This document shows positions 1-5,205 of a stretch of 5,205 nt of DNA, piece by piece. The position numbers and the translations under genes were made by a program. The notes beneath the pieces were generated by a model. The model ran no database searches and was not told the DNA's origin. It saw nothing but the letters and a program-made list of their open reading frames with translations. This DNA comes from Coxiellaceae bacterium (GTDB taxonomy: Bacteria; Pseudomonadota; Gammaproteobacteria; Coxiellales; Coxiellaceae). The DNA lies in the NCBI GenBank assembly GCA_014238445.1, contig JABABC010000113.1:1-5205 (forward strand). The letters run 5' to 3'. Within the stretch, counting starts at the first letter, position 1. The number at the start of each line of letters is the position of its first letter.

Positions 1-708
1 CACATCTAACATACGCTGTAACACATGATTACGTCGTACAAGCGCCTGTTGAGGACTGGTAATGGGGTTCGTGCGTGAAGGAGCTTGCGGCAATCCCGCC
101 AACATGGCCAGCTGCGACAACGTTAATTGATCTAAGGGTTTACCATAATACACCTGTGCTGCAGCTGCGACGCCATAAGCACGATGGCCAAAATAGATCT
201 TATTCAAATACAGCTCAAGCACTTTATCTTTGCTTAAGGCATGGTCAATCTTAATCGCTAATAAGATTTCATTGATTTTTCGACCATAGGTCTTTTTACG
301 CGTCAAAAAGAAATTGCGAGCCACTTGCATGGTGATAGTGCTGGCACCTTGCACTTTACGACCACTGGCTACCACCGCAACAGCTGCTCGCGCAATGCCA
401 ATAAAGTCAACGCCTGGGTGAGAATAATAACGGGCATCTTCGGTGGCTAAAACCGCATGAATAAGGTCTTGTGGAATTTCGTCAATGCTCACCGGAACAC
501 GGCGCTTATACCCATATTGGGCGATTAACTGATGGTCTTTATCATAGATGCGCGTTGGCACTTGCATGTGCATATCACGCAGCTCGGCCACACTGGGCAG
601 TTGAGACTCCAGATACACTAAAACGACCAACAAGAATACACCCAATGTGATCGTCACGCTCAAGAGGGCTGTTGATGCACGCCCTAAAAACTGTCTAAAA
701 CGAGCCAT
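1..708 (-). CDS. mrcA: Penicillin-binding protein 1A, N-terminal part (partial, runs off the left edge)
   Basis: Bifunctional class A PBP that polymerises lipid II into glycan strands (GT51 domain) and cross-links peptides (transpeptidase domain, not in this window). It is an inner-membrane protein acting in the periplasm. The first 236 residues are present and the frame stays open to base 1. A short basic N-terminus is followed by one membrane segment at about residues 14-33. The GT51 motifs then appear in order: ATEDARYYSHPGVD with catalytic Glu90; GASTITMQVARNFF (121-134); RKINE (143-147); ELYLNKIYFGHRAYG with the second conserved Glu165; and LAMLAGLPQAPS (200-211). The ATG at 708 is chosen because it precedes the membrane anchor at the normal distance and has a GGTGG-type ribosome site just upstream. 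The gene is divergent from the pilus-type operon, the usual ponA/mrcA position in gammaproteobacteria. The motif series fits PBP1A better than PBP1B or monofunctional MtgA. The transpeptidase half cannot be checked here. Confidence 0.95.
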   Translation of the reverse strand, partial: MARFRQFLGRASTALLSVTITLGVFLLVVLVYLESQLPSVAELRDMHMQVPTRIYDKDHQLIAQYGYKRRVPVSIDEIPQDLIHAVLATEDARYYSHPGVDFIGIARAAVAVVASGRKVQGASTITMQVARNFFLTRKKTYGRKINEILLAIKIDHALSKDKVLELYLNKIYFGHRAYGVAAAAQVYYGKPLDQLTLSQLAMLAGLPQAPSRTNPITSPQQALVRRNHVLQRMLDV

Positions 709-740
709 AACCCACCAATAAAAGCCTAAAAAGTACGCAC

Positions 741-769
741 AGTATATTTTTTAGCTAGCTGGGTTGCAA
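741..769 (-). promoter_or_regulatory. Probable sigma-70 promoter of mrcA
   Basis: Read on the minus strand, TTGCAA (764-769, 4 of 6 consensus bases) is followed after 17 bases by TATACT (741-746, 5 of 6). Transcription would start near 735, giving a leader of about 25 bases before the mrcA ATG at 708. This is the best-spaced hexamer pair in the minus-strand upstream region. The inverted repeat at 772-799 lies directly upstream of the -35 element. Confidence 0.5.
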
Positions 770-771
770 GC

Positions 772-799
772 AATACCGTGTTCCCTGCAACACGGTAAT
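772..799. repeat. Inverted repeat in the divergent promoter region (possible operator)
   Basis: TACCGTGTT (774-782) pairs perfectly with AACACGGTA (789-797) around a 6-base loop. One mismatch and one further match outside extend the arms to 11 bases. No T-run follows on either strand, so it does not look like an intrinsic terminator. It lies between the two divergent promoters, next to the mrcA -35 element. It is better explained as a protein-binding dyad, though this is inference. Confidence 0.5.
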
Positions 800-805
800 A
801 AGCCC

Positions 806-837
806 CTCAATACTCCCGTTTTAATACCCGTATTGAG
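806..837. repeat. Inverted repeat with AATAC half-sites overlapping the pil operon -35
   Basis: CTCAATAC (806-813) is an exact inverted repeat of GTATTGAG (830-837), with 16 bases between. Inside the dyad, AATACCCGTATT (823-834) is a small palindrome with 5-base arms and a 2-base gap. The left half-site AATAC also stands 14 bases before the inner one. The right arm covers most of the proposed -35 hexamer (833-838), the classical position for a repressor or an overlapping activator. No regulator family is recognised; it does not match the CRP-S competence site as I know it. Confidence 0.4.
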
Positions 838-860
838 ACAAACCGACAGCGCGCTATAGT
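833..860 (+). promoter_or_regulatory. Probable sigma-70 promoter of the pilM-pilQ operon
   Basis: TTGAGA (833-838, 5 of 6 consensus bases) is separated by 16 bases from TATAGT (855-860, 5 of 6). Transcription would start near 867, leaving a leader of about 24 bases before the ATG at 891. The ribosome site is weak (AAGAA at 881-885 in an A-rich run). The -35 overlaps the right arm of the inverted repeat 806-837, which suggests regulated expression. Confidence 0.6.
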
Positions 861-890
861 AACCGCTTCAAGATCAAAAAAAGAACAATC

Positions 891-1748
891 ATGCTGCGTC
901 GAATCACACACCACCTAGGATTCTACCTCACACCCAGTACCCTATACGGCACGCTCATCACACGTCATCGCTCAGGTCACATGCAACACCAAGCGCACCA
1001 TCAACTCACCCTGAATGACAACCCAACAAACTTTATGACTGCCTTATCCATCAACACACGGTGGCGAACCACACACCGCTGCCATGTCACTTTAAGTAAC
1101 GATTACACCCATCAACAGATCCTCTCATTAGATACTGCACTCCCTAAAACGTGCTTACCCCAGTATTTGGCACACCACAGCACTTCGTTATTTCAACACC
1201 CTTGGGAATCATTGTATTGCGACTACCTCCCGCTGACCTCTCATGCCACTGAATCCACCTACGTCATCAGTGCCTGCAAACAAAGCATCGTACAAGAACA
1301 CCTACTCAGCAACCTCCCACCTCGCTGCCGCCTTGCTACATTACAAGTTGACTGGTTATGCGGTTTTCATCTCGCCTTTCACGCGAGTCATAGGCACCCA
1401 CCACCGTACACCGTACTCTATTGCGATACGATGCACCTGATTCACTATCAATTCAGTGCCAACGAACTACACCATTATGAAGCACACTCACTCTCTAGCG
1501 GGTATGACACGGTACTCACTGACCTACAGGCACAACTCACAGAAAAAAACACGACGCTCTATATCACTGGACCTAATGAAGCGCTGTATCACGCCTTAAC
1601 ACACGAGCTTTCGACAAGACTCACTCTCATCCCACTCCATGAAGCATTAGAACCTCAAGTCCACGTCACTCACACTGACCACGTCGAACGACACAACGAG
1701 CTCATCGCCGCCTTAACTGCTCTCACACCCAGGTCGTGTGCATGCTAA
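891..1748 (+). CDS. pilM: PilM/HofM-like actin-fold assembly protein, divergent
   Basis: Likely the cytoplasmic PilM homologue of a type IV pilus or DNA-uptake machine; PilM proteins bind the N-terminal tail of PilN and pass signals to the inner-membrane complex. The 285-residue protein has no signal peptide or membrane segment. Family-like stretches occur in PilM order: SLYCDYLPL (107-115), TYVISACKQSIVQEHL (123-138), LATLQVDWLCGFHLAF (148-163), the late phosphate-loop-like TLYITGPNEALYHAL (222-236) and a closing LIAALTALTPR (271-281). The usual N-terminal GIDIGS nucleotide loop is not recognisable (residues 9-24 are LGFYLTPSTLYGTLIT). The protein is shorter than typical PilM (about 350) and nearer enteric HofM (about 260). 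Nucleotide binding is therefore doubtful. By hand count it has 31 His (11%), 9 Cys and only 3 Lys, which is very unusual. It is the first gene of the operon; its stop overlaps the pilN start by 7 bases. The family call rests on position plus these motifs. Confidence 0.75.
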   Translation: MLRRITHHLGFYLTPSTLYGTLITRHRSGHMQHQAHHQLTLNDNPTNFMTALSINTRWRTTHRCHVTLSNDYTHQQILSLDTALPKTCLPQYLAHHSTSLFQHPWESLYCDYLPLTSHATESTYVISACKQSIVQEHLLSNLPPRCRLATLQVDWLCGFHLAFHASHRHPPPYTVLYCDTMHLIHYQFSANELHHYEAHSLSSGYDTVLTDLQAQLTEKNTTLYITGPNEALYHALTHELSTRLTLIPLHEALEPQVHVTHTDHVERHNELIAALTALTPRSCAC

Positions 1749-2281
1749 TCAATCTACTCCCCTATCGCACGCATCAAGCCAATCAACGTCGCAACCGTTA
1801 TGCCATCAGCTGTCTAATCCTAGCTGTTGCACTCACAATGCTGTGTCTCATCATCCAACAGGCTTTACAACAAGCCACTCAGCGCAACCAACAACGCATC
1901 ACTCAACAACACCACCTCACACAACAGCTCCACGACCAGCAAACTCAGCACCAGTGCAGCACACGACGCGCGGTCTTATCACACCAACCATCACTCCAAC
2001 AACACTTCCAACAGCAACGCTGTTTAACACACACCATCCCGCAGATCACACGCCTGATACCCGCAAACATCACACTCACCCGCCTATCACAACAAGCCAA
2101 CCAACTCACGCTGAGTGGCCACAGCTTATCGCCGTCCCTCACTCATGCACTGGTTAAAGCACTCAACCCGCTCGATGCATTAACAAACGTTGAACTCACT
2201 ACGGTCAGTCACACCACCCATCCGGCTCAGTTTAACTTTGAATTACACGCTGACATCACGTGCATGGGAAAACCCACATGA
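1742..2281 (+). CDS. pilN: PilN-like inner-membrane assembly protein
   Basis: Bitopic inner-membrane protein whose cytoplasmic tail binds PilM and whose periplasmic part pairs with PilO. It opens with MLINLLPYR, the hallmark PilN/HofN tail that docks into PilM. A basic stretch (RRNR, 16-19) and one membrane helix (about 20-38) follow, then a Gln-rich, probably coiled-coil segment (39-95). The C-terminal ferredoxin-like domain starts at about 99 (ITRLIPANITLTRLSQQ), continues with NQLTLSGHSLS, and ends in the strand AQFNFELHADI. The 179 residues match the usual PilN/HofN size. ATG 1742 is preferred over GTG 1736: it gives the canonical N-terminus, overlaps the pilM stop (ATGCTAA) for translational coupling, and has AGG 8 bases upstream. 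By hand count about 28 residues are Gln (15%) and only two are Lys, in keeping with the G-poor coding strand of this operon. Confidence 0.88.
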   Translation: MLINLLPYRTHQANQRRNRYAISCLILAVALTMLCLIIQQALQQATQRNQQRITQQHHLTQQLHDQQTQHQCSTRRAVLSHQPSLQQHFQQQRCLTHTIPQITRLIPANITLTRLSQQANQLTLSGHSLSPSLTHALVKALNPLDALTNVELTTVSHTTHPAQFNFELHADITCMGKPT

Positions 2282-2823
2282 CTCTCACGCCCGTGACACT
2301 CAAGCAGCTATGGACGGTCATGCGACACCCCACCACCTTAATGGCAGCACTGATTCTCTATACTCTGCTGCTCTACATCACCTTGTGCCACCCTGAACAA
2401 CGCCGTTGGCAACACAGTCAATTAGCATTAACGCAAGCACAACAACACACAACCACGCAACACACCTTATGGGACCGCTGCCAAACACCACTTAACCCAC
2501 ACACTCACCGTCACCTCCAATCCTACCTCGATCATCAAATCACCTCGCCGTCCGAGGCAGAGCAAGCAGCAAACCTGCTGCACTATTTTCATGACCATCA
2601 CCTCTCAGTTGAGCACTACAGCGTGATAGAAGCTCCAAACGACAAGGGTAAACAACGCCATCTATATCGTGTGTGTGGTGAATACAACAACATCAACCAC
2701 GCTTTATTAGAGTGGCTGACCCCTCCCTTTCGAGCATGGGTACAGACACTGATGATTCAACCCTGCCAACAACAACCTTCACAACTACAACTCACCCTTG
2801 TCCTGGAGAATGCTCGTGACTAG
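2278..2823 (+). CDS. pilO: PilO-like inner-membrane assembly protein
   Basis: Probable partner of PilN in the inner-membrane alignment complex. It has a short cytoplasmic tail and a single membrane helix at about residues 19-36. A Gln/Thr/His-rich, probably helical stretch follows to about 65. The C-terminal part has the PilO/GspM-like pattern: an amphipathic helix (SEAEQAANLLHYFHDHHLSV), the central RHLYRVCGEYNNINHALLEW, where PilO has v-x-G-x-Y/F followed by a helix, and a last strand QLQLTLVLE. There are 181 residues, slightly short for PilO (about 200) and longer than enteric HofO (about 146). ATG 2278 is chosen because it forms an ATGA overlap with the pilN stop and has GGGA about 8 bases upstream; a GTG at 2260 is a poorer alternative. 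Sequence conservation in this family is low, so the assignment relies on position, topology and the C-terminal pattern. Confidence 0.75.
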   Translation: MTLTPVTLKQLWTVMRHPTTLMAALILYTLLLYITLCHPEQRRWQHSQLALTQAQQHTTTQHTLWDRCQTPLNPHTHRHLQSYLDHQITSPSEAEQAANLLHYFHDHHLSVEHYSVIEAPNDKGKQRHLYRVCGEYNNINHALLEWLTPPFRAWVQTLMIQPCQQQPSQLQLTLVLENARD

Positions 2824-3793
2824 ACTCTGTATCACACTATTGATCATCCTCAGTTGCTTCAATAATGACGCCAACGCCAATCACAATCCGTTTGCCAGCT
2901 CAACAACACCAGGGGAATCACCCACAACCACTCCAGTTGCATTACACGCCTTTCACCTACAATACCTTGCAACAGATACACTCATGGCACTACTCAAAGA
3001 TAAACATGCCGTCTGGACCTCGCCGCAGGCGAAGCTCAGTCAATCTCCTCAAACCCATACCATCTGGGTGGAAGATGATGCCGCGCACCTGTTAAAAATC
3101 AAACAGCTCATCAATAACATGGACCAACCGCCTCATCAAATACGCATCCAAGCCGAGCTTATGACGGTCAATCGCCATAAGGGGGAATCTCTAGGCGTCC
3201 AATACGGCAGCAGCACAGGATCACACAAACGCTCCACTCACAGTGAACCTAATACCTTTCTTATTCCGCTGTTTACATTAGCCGATAACACACAACTCAC
3301 TATGCAGTTACAAGCACTCCTAGAACATGGTGAAGCCACGATGCTCGCTAACCCAGAACTCGTCACCTTAGATCAACACACCGCGACCATCGAGTCTGGT
3401 CAAGAAATACCCTACCAACAAGCCACCAGCAGCGGTGGAACCAGCGTAACCTTTAAAGATGCTGCACTGAAATTAGCCGTCACTCCCACCTTACTTCCCC
3501 ACCAACGCATTCGATTAGACCTGCAACTCAATCAAGACACCGTGAGTAGCTTGCGTATTGCAGGCGCACCAGCCATTACCACGCAACAACTAAAAACCAC
3601 GCTCATATTACATAATCATGAAACCCTCGCTCTAGGCGGTATTACCACTCAACAAAAATCCCACCAGCATCATAGTATCCCTGTGCTTCATAGCCTACCG
3701 TGGGTTGGGCGTCTATTTAAAGACCAACAACACTCACACCAACAAGATGAACTCTTGATTTTACTCACACCTCACATTCAATCGAACCCCTAA
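2816..3793 (+). CDS. pilQ: Short secretin of PilQ/HofQ/ComE type, lacking the N0 domain
   Basis: Outer-membrane secretin, the gated channel for a type IV pilus or for incoming DNA. A signal peptide (1-21, cleavage after ANA) leads into a low-complexity Ser/Thr/Pro linker. A single N1-type ring domain follows (about 47-109; LQYLATDTLMALL, then TIWVEDDAAHLLKIKQLI). The secretin core comes next: QIRIQAELMTVN, the ANPELVTLDQHTATIESGQEIPY block, LKLAVTPTLL, the signature IPVLHSLPWVGRLFK, and the terminal strand DELLILLTPHI. The core is complete, but there is no STN/N0 domain and no AMIN domain. At 325 residues it is far shorter than PilQ (about 700) and shorter than HofQ (about 410). The GTG at 2816 has GGAG at 2805-2808 with an ideal 7-base spacer and overlaps the pilO stop by 8 bases. 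ATG 2810 (327 residues) is possible, but only one base separates it from that site. No pilP lies between pilO and this gene. A competence role, as for HofQ/ComE, is as plausible as pilus extrusion. Confidence 0.9.
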   Translation: MTRLCITLLIILSCFNNDANANHNPFASSTTPGESPTTTPVALHAFHLQYLATDTLMALLKDKHAVWTSPQAKLSQSPQTHTIWVEDDAAHLLKIKQLINNMDQPPHQIRIQAELMTVNRHKGESLGVQYGSSTGSHKRSTHSEPNTFLIPLFTLADNTQLTMQLQALLEHGEATMLANPELVTLDQHTATIESGQEIPYQQATSSGGTSVTFKDAALKLAVTPTLLPHQRIRLDLQLNQDTVSSLRIAGAPAITTQQLKTTLILHNHETLALGGITTQQKSHQHHSIPVLHSLPWVGRLFKDQQHSHQQDELLILLTPHIQSNP

Positions 3794-3796
3794 CAA

Positions 3797-3824
3797 TTGT
3801 TCTCACGGCTTGCTCTGTTACAAT
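3797..3824 (+). promoter_or_regulatory. Probable internal promoter for aroK
   Basis: In the 60-base gap after the secretin gene, TACAAT (3819-3824, 5 of 6 consensus bases) is preceded by TG one base upstream (3816-3817), making an extended -10 element. A weak TTGTTC (3797-3802) sits 16 bases further up. Transcription would start near 3831. It would let the housekeeping aroK be expressed when the upstream operon is off. No terminator hairpin is seen in the gap, so read-through from pilQ is also possible. Confidence 0.5.
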
Positions 3825-3853
3825 AGGTACCATGATGACAAACGAAGCAAACC

Positions 3854-4390
3854 ATGCAACACAACAATATCTACCTCATTGGCCCCATGGGAGCTGGAAA
3901 ATCCAGCATTGGCCTACAGCTCTCTAAGATAGCAAAACTCCCTTTCTTTGACTCCGATCGTGAGCTGGAAAAACGCGCAGGCGTCGATATTGACTGGATT
4001 TATGACATCGAAGGCTCTGGCGGACTACGCGAGCGAGAACGTGACACCTTAGTGGATTTAATGCAGCAAAGTCCTATTATATTATCCACGGGCGGCGGCT
4101 CTGTGATTATCCCTGAAGTGTATGACTTACTCAAAACAACCGGCACGGTCATTTACCTCAAAGTCTCCTTTAAAGCACAACTACAACGCACAACACGGCG
4201 CCCACAAGGGCGACCTCAACTGGGCGGAAACGATCATAAAGAAAAACTAGAACTCTCAAACCAACAACGAGAACCAATGTATGAAGCATTGGCCGATCTC
4301 ACTTACATTGCATCACAAATGACACCCAAATCACTGGCAAAAAGAATTTGGCGCGACATTCAACGATTTCCCGCAGAAACATCAGAATAA
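3854..4390 (+). CDS. aroK: Shikimate kinase
   Basis: Cytoplasmic enzyme that phosphorylates shikimate to shikimate 3-phosphate with ATP, in the pathway to chorismate and the aromatic amino acids. All key elements are present in 178 residues, the usual size. They are: Walker A GPMGAGKSS (10-18); the shikimate-binding FDSD (Asp35); Arg59 in LRERE; the GGG loop (80-82) in LSTGGGSVI; lid arginines around GRPQL (Arg120); and Arg139 in REPMYEALAD, matching the family's second shikimate-binding arginine. Small deviations are EGSGGLRERE where the family normally has EGExGFRxRE (Ser55 and Leu58), and RPQL for RPLL in the lid. None removes a catalytic residue. The ATG at 3854 fits the family N-terminus; its ribosome site (GAAG, 3844-3847) is weak. 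The gene follows the secretin gene, as in many gammaproteobacteria, but aroB does not follow it. Codon and base use differ sharply from the pil genes upstream (only 2 His in the whole protein). Confidence 0.97.
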   Translation: MQHNNIYLIGPMGAGKSSIGLQLSKIAKLPFFDSDRELEKRAGVDIDWIYDIEGSGGLRERERDTLVDLMQQSPIILSTGGGSVIIPEVYDLLKTTGTVIYLKVSFKAQLQRTTRRPQGRPQLGGNDHKEKLELSNQQREPMYEALADLTYIASQMTPKSLAKRIWRDIQRFPAETSE

Positions 4391-4400
4391 ACACACCGTA

Positions 4401-5156
4401 CTAGCTCACACCCAAAATACGTCGACCTTCATCGGATAATAAACCAGACAATTTTTCTGTAGCAATGGTCACGCTCATCTGACCATCGGAATAAGGAGCG
4501 ACCTGAGCTTCATCAAAATATAACGTAATACCCTCTTGTGTTAATACCCAATGCTGAAAATTGTTGGGTATAGGCAACGTGCCATTCAACATCATCGCTT
4601 TATCAGTCAACGATTGTGCTAACAGCTGCTCACGACTTAATTGACTCAGCACTTTAAAGAGAGCAACATCCGATCGAAACAAACGGGGCAATGCAATTAA
4701 TGACTGTGACTGTGTATTATAATTAACTGTGTACAGCGAATGAAATGGATGCGCCGCAGGCGCCGAATACCCTTCATAGTGAATCACAACACTCGTCGCC
4801 TCAGCAGTTTCATACACTGAATAACGCGAGCTCAACGTATTCTTTAGAGGGGGTACATTGCTATCTGATTGATTATCTCGAGCTAGCTTTGCTTGAGCAC
4901 CTTCTGATAACACACGCGCTATTTCAGCATCCTTCGAGGAATTAATTTGCTGATTTAATAGGGCATAGATTGCTTCAGGCTCAAATTGAGGCGTCTCTAT
5001 TTTAAAGCCATAGTCAACACAAACGGTAGACTGTTGCTTCATTGCTTGTGTGGAATAATGCGCAGCTGCATCAGAAACTGAATCGTCAACACACCAAACA
5101 GCAGGAGCAATAAATAACCCTAAACACATCACACACCCTTGATAAAATGACGGCAT
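4401..5156 (-). CDS. Secreted DUF4163/DUF3298 (RsiV/PdaC-like) domain protein
   Basis: Predicted exported, probably periplasmic protein of 251 residues; biochemical role unknown. The N-terminus (about 1-22) is a hydrophobic signal-like segment, odd in having no Lys or Arg before its core. A DUF4163-like part (about 46-155) includes FKIETPQFEPEAIYALLNQQI and the HYEGYSAPAAHPFHSLYTVNY block. The DUF3298 part (about 160-240) has LFRSDVALFKVLSQLSREQL, the NFQHWVLTQEGITLYFDEAQ stretch and the typical VAPYSDGQMSVTI, followed by a short amphipathic end. In Bacillus subtilis this domain pair occurs in RsiV, whose DUF3298 domain binds lysozyme, and in PdaC, where it accompanies a deacetylase. Here there is no sigma factor, membrane anchor or enzyme domain. 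Mature cysteines 22 and 46 could form a disulfide. The start is supported by a very strong ribosome site (5163-5170). The gene is convergent with aroK, 10 bases apart, where aroB is commonly found. Domain assignment is from remembered patterns. Confidence 0.8.
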   Translation of the reverse strand: MPSFYQGCVMCLGLFIAPAVWCVDDSVSDAAAHYSTQAMKQQSTVCVDYGFKIETPQFEPEAIYALLNQQINSSKDAEIARVLSEGAQAKLARDNQSDSNVPPLKNTLSSRYSVYETAEATSVVIHYEGYSAPAAHPFHSLYTVNYNTQSQSLIALPRLFRSDVALFKVLSQLSREQLLAQSLTDKAMMLNGTLPIPNNFQHWVLTQEGITLYFDEAQVAPYSDGQMSVTIATEKLSGLLSDEGRRILGVS

Positions 5157-5162
5157 GACTAG

Positions 5163-5170
5163 CCTCCCCT
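5163..5170 (-). promoter_or_regulatory. Strong ribosome binding site of the DUF3298 gene
   Basis: Read on the minus strand, AGGGGAGG stands 6 bases before the ATG at 5156. This is the best Shine-Dalgarno sequence in the window and it fixes the start. Upstream, TATAGC (5174-5179) with TTGTTG (5199-5204) 19 bases away is only a weak promoter candidate. The real promoter may lie beyond the right edge. Confidence 0.7.
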
Positions 5171-5205
5171 TTGCTATACATCAAATGATCATGACACCAA
5201 CAATA

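Noticed and set aside
772..799. Hairpin considered as an intrinsic terminator
   Set aside because: No T-run follows on either strand, and it sits between two divergent gene starts where no transcript should end.
1856..2030. CAA/CAC-rich stretch considered as a tandem repeat or CRISPR-like array
   Set aside because: There is no regular unit or spacer length. It is the Gln-rich coiled-coil coding region of pilN.
1945..2142. Antisense open frame opposite pilN
   Set aside because: Cys/Trp-rich translation typical of the complement of a CAC/CAA-rich gene, with no recognisable domain.
1738..2157. 139-codon open frame inside pilN, plus frames at 1243-1440, 1827-2027, 2190-2396 and 2865-3095
   Set aside because: They lie in other frames of well-supported genes, and their low-complexity His/Thr/Ser/Pro make-up is a by-product of the C/A-rich strand. 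No family motif or ribosome site is seen.
3832..3930. Short frame from ATGATG just upstream of aroK, overlapping its start out of frame
   Set aside because: About 32 codons, no ribosome site, and most of it is the shifted reading of the conserved aroK Walker A region. A leader peptide is possible but nothing supports it.
4751..4763. GCGCC-GCA-GGCGC mini-hairpin
   Set aside because: It lies inside the coding region of the DUF3298 gene at an Ala/Pro-rich stretch, with no T-run. Likely chance.
4745..4945. 66-codon plus-strand frame opposite the DUF3298 gene
   Set aside because: It is antisense to a gene with clear domains and a strong ribosome site, and shows no motif of its own.
5185..5192. 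ATGATCAT palindrome upstream of the DUF3298 gene
   Set aside because: Only 8 bases, with no extension or second copy, so not distinguishable from chance.

Overview
The window comes from a gammaproteobacterium. The order mrcA (PBP1A) <- -> pilM/N/O/(P)/Q-like genes -> aroK is the classic gammaproteobacterial arrangement: ponA/pilMNOPQ/aroK in pseudomonads, mrcA/hofMNOPQ/aroK in enterics, comA-E in Haemophilus. The shikimate kinase looks to me most like those of the Coxiella/Legionella group. That is an impression from memory, not a search, and I do not assign a genus.

Layout. Bases 1-708 (minus) encode the first 236 residues of penicillin-binding protein 1A, with the rest beyond the left edge. 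Bases 709-890 are a divergent regulatory region with a credible sigma-70 promoter for each side and two inverted repeats between them. Bases 891-3793 (plus) are four overlapping, translationally coupled genes for a type IV pilus/DNA-uptake assembly module: a PilM-like actin-fold protein, PilN-like and PilO-like inner-membrane proteins, and a short secretin (PilQ/HofQ type). After a 60-base gap carrying a probable extra promoter comes aroK (3854-4390, plus), a complete shikimate kinase. Ten bases further, convergent, is a secreted DUF4163/DUF3298-type protein (4401-5156, minus), where aroB is usually found.

How the genes work together. In known systems PilM (cytoplasm) binds the N-terminus of PilN. 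PilN pairs with PilO in the inner membrane, PilP links that pair to the outer-membrane secretin PilQ, and the pilus or DNA passes through the secretin. Here pilP is absent and the secretin has lost its N0 domain and any AMIN domains, so the module looks stripped down. The four proteins are also very rich in His, Gln and Thr and poor in Lys, because their coding strand is C/A-rich and G-poor, unlike aroK beside them. PBP1A and AroK are conserved housekeeping neighbours.

I found no RNA genes, insertion sequences, CRISPR arrays or clearly novel multi-gene system. The points of interest are the reduced secretin module, its composition, the repeated AATAC half-sites in the divergent promoter region, and the synteny break after aroK.
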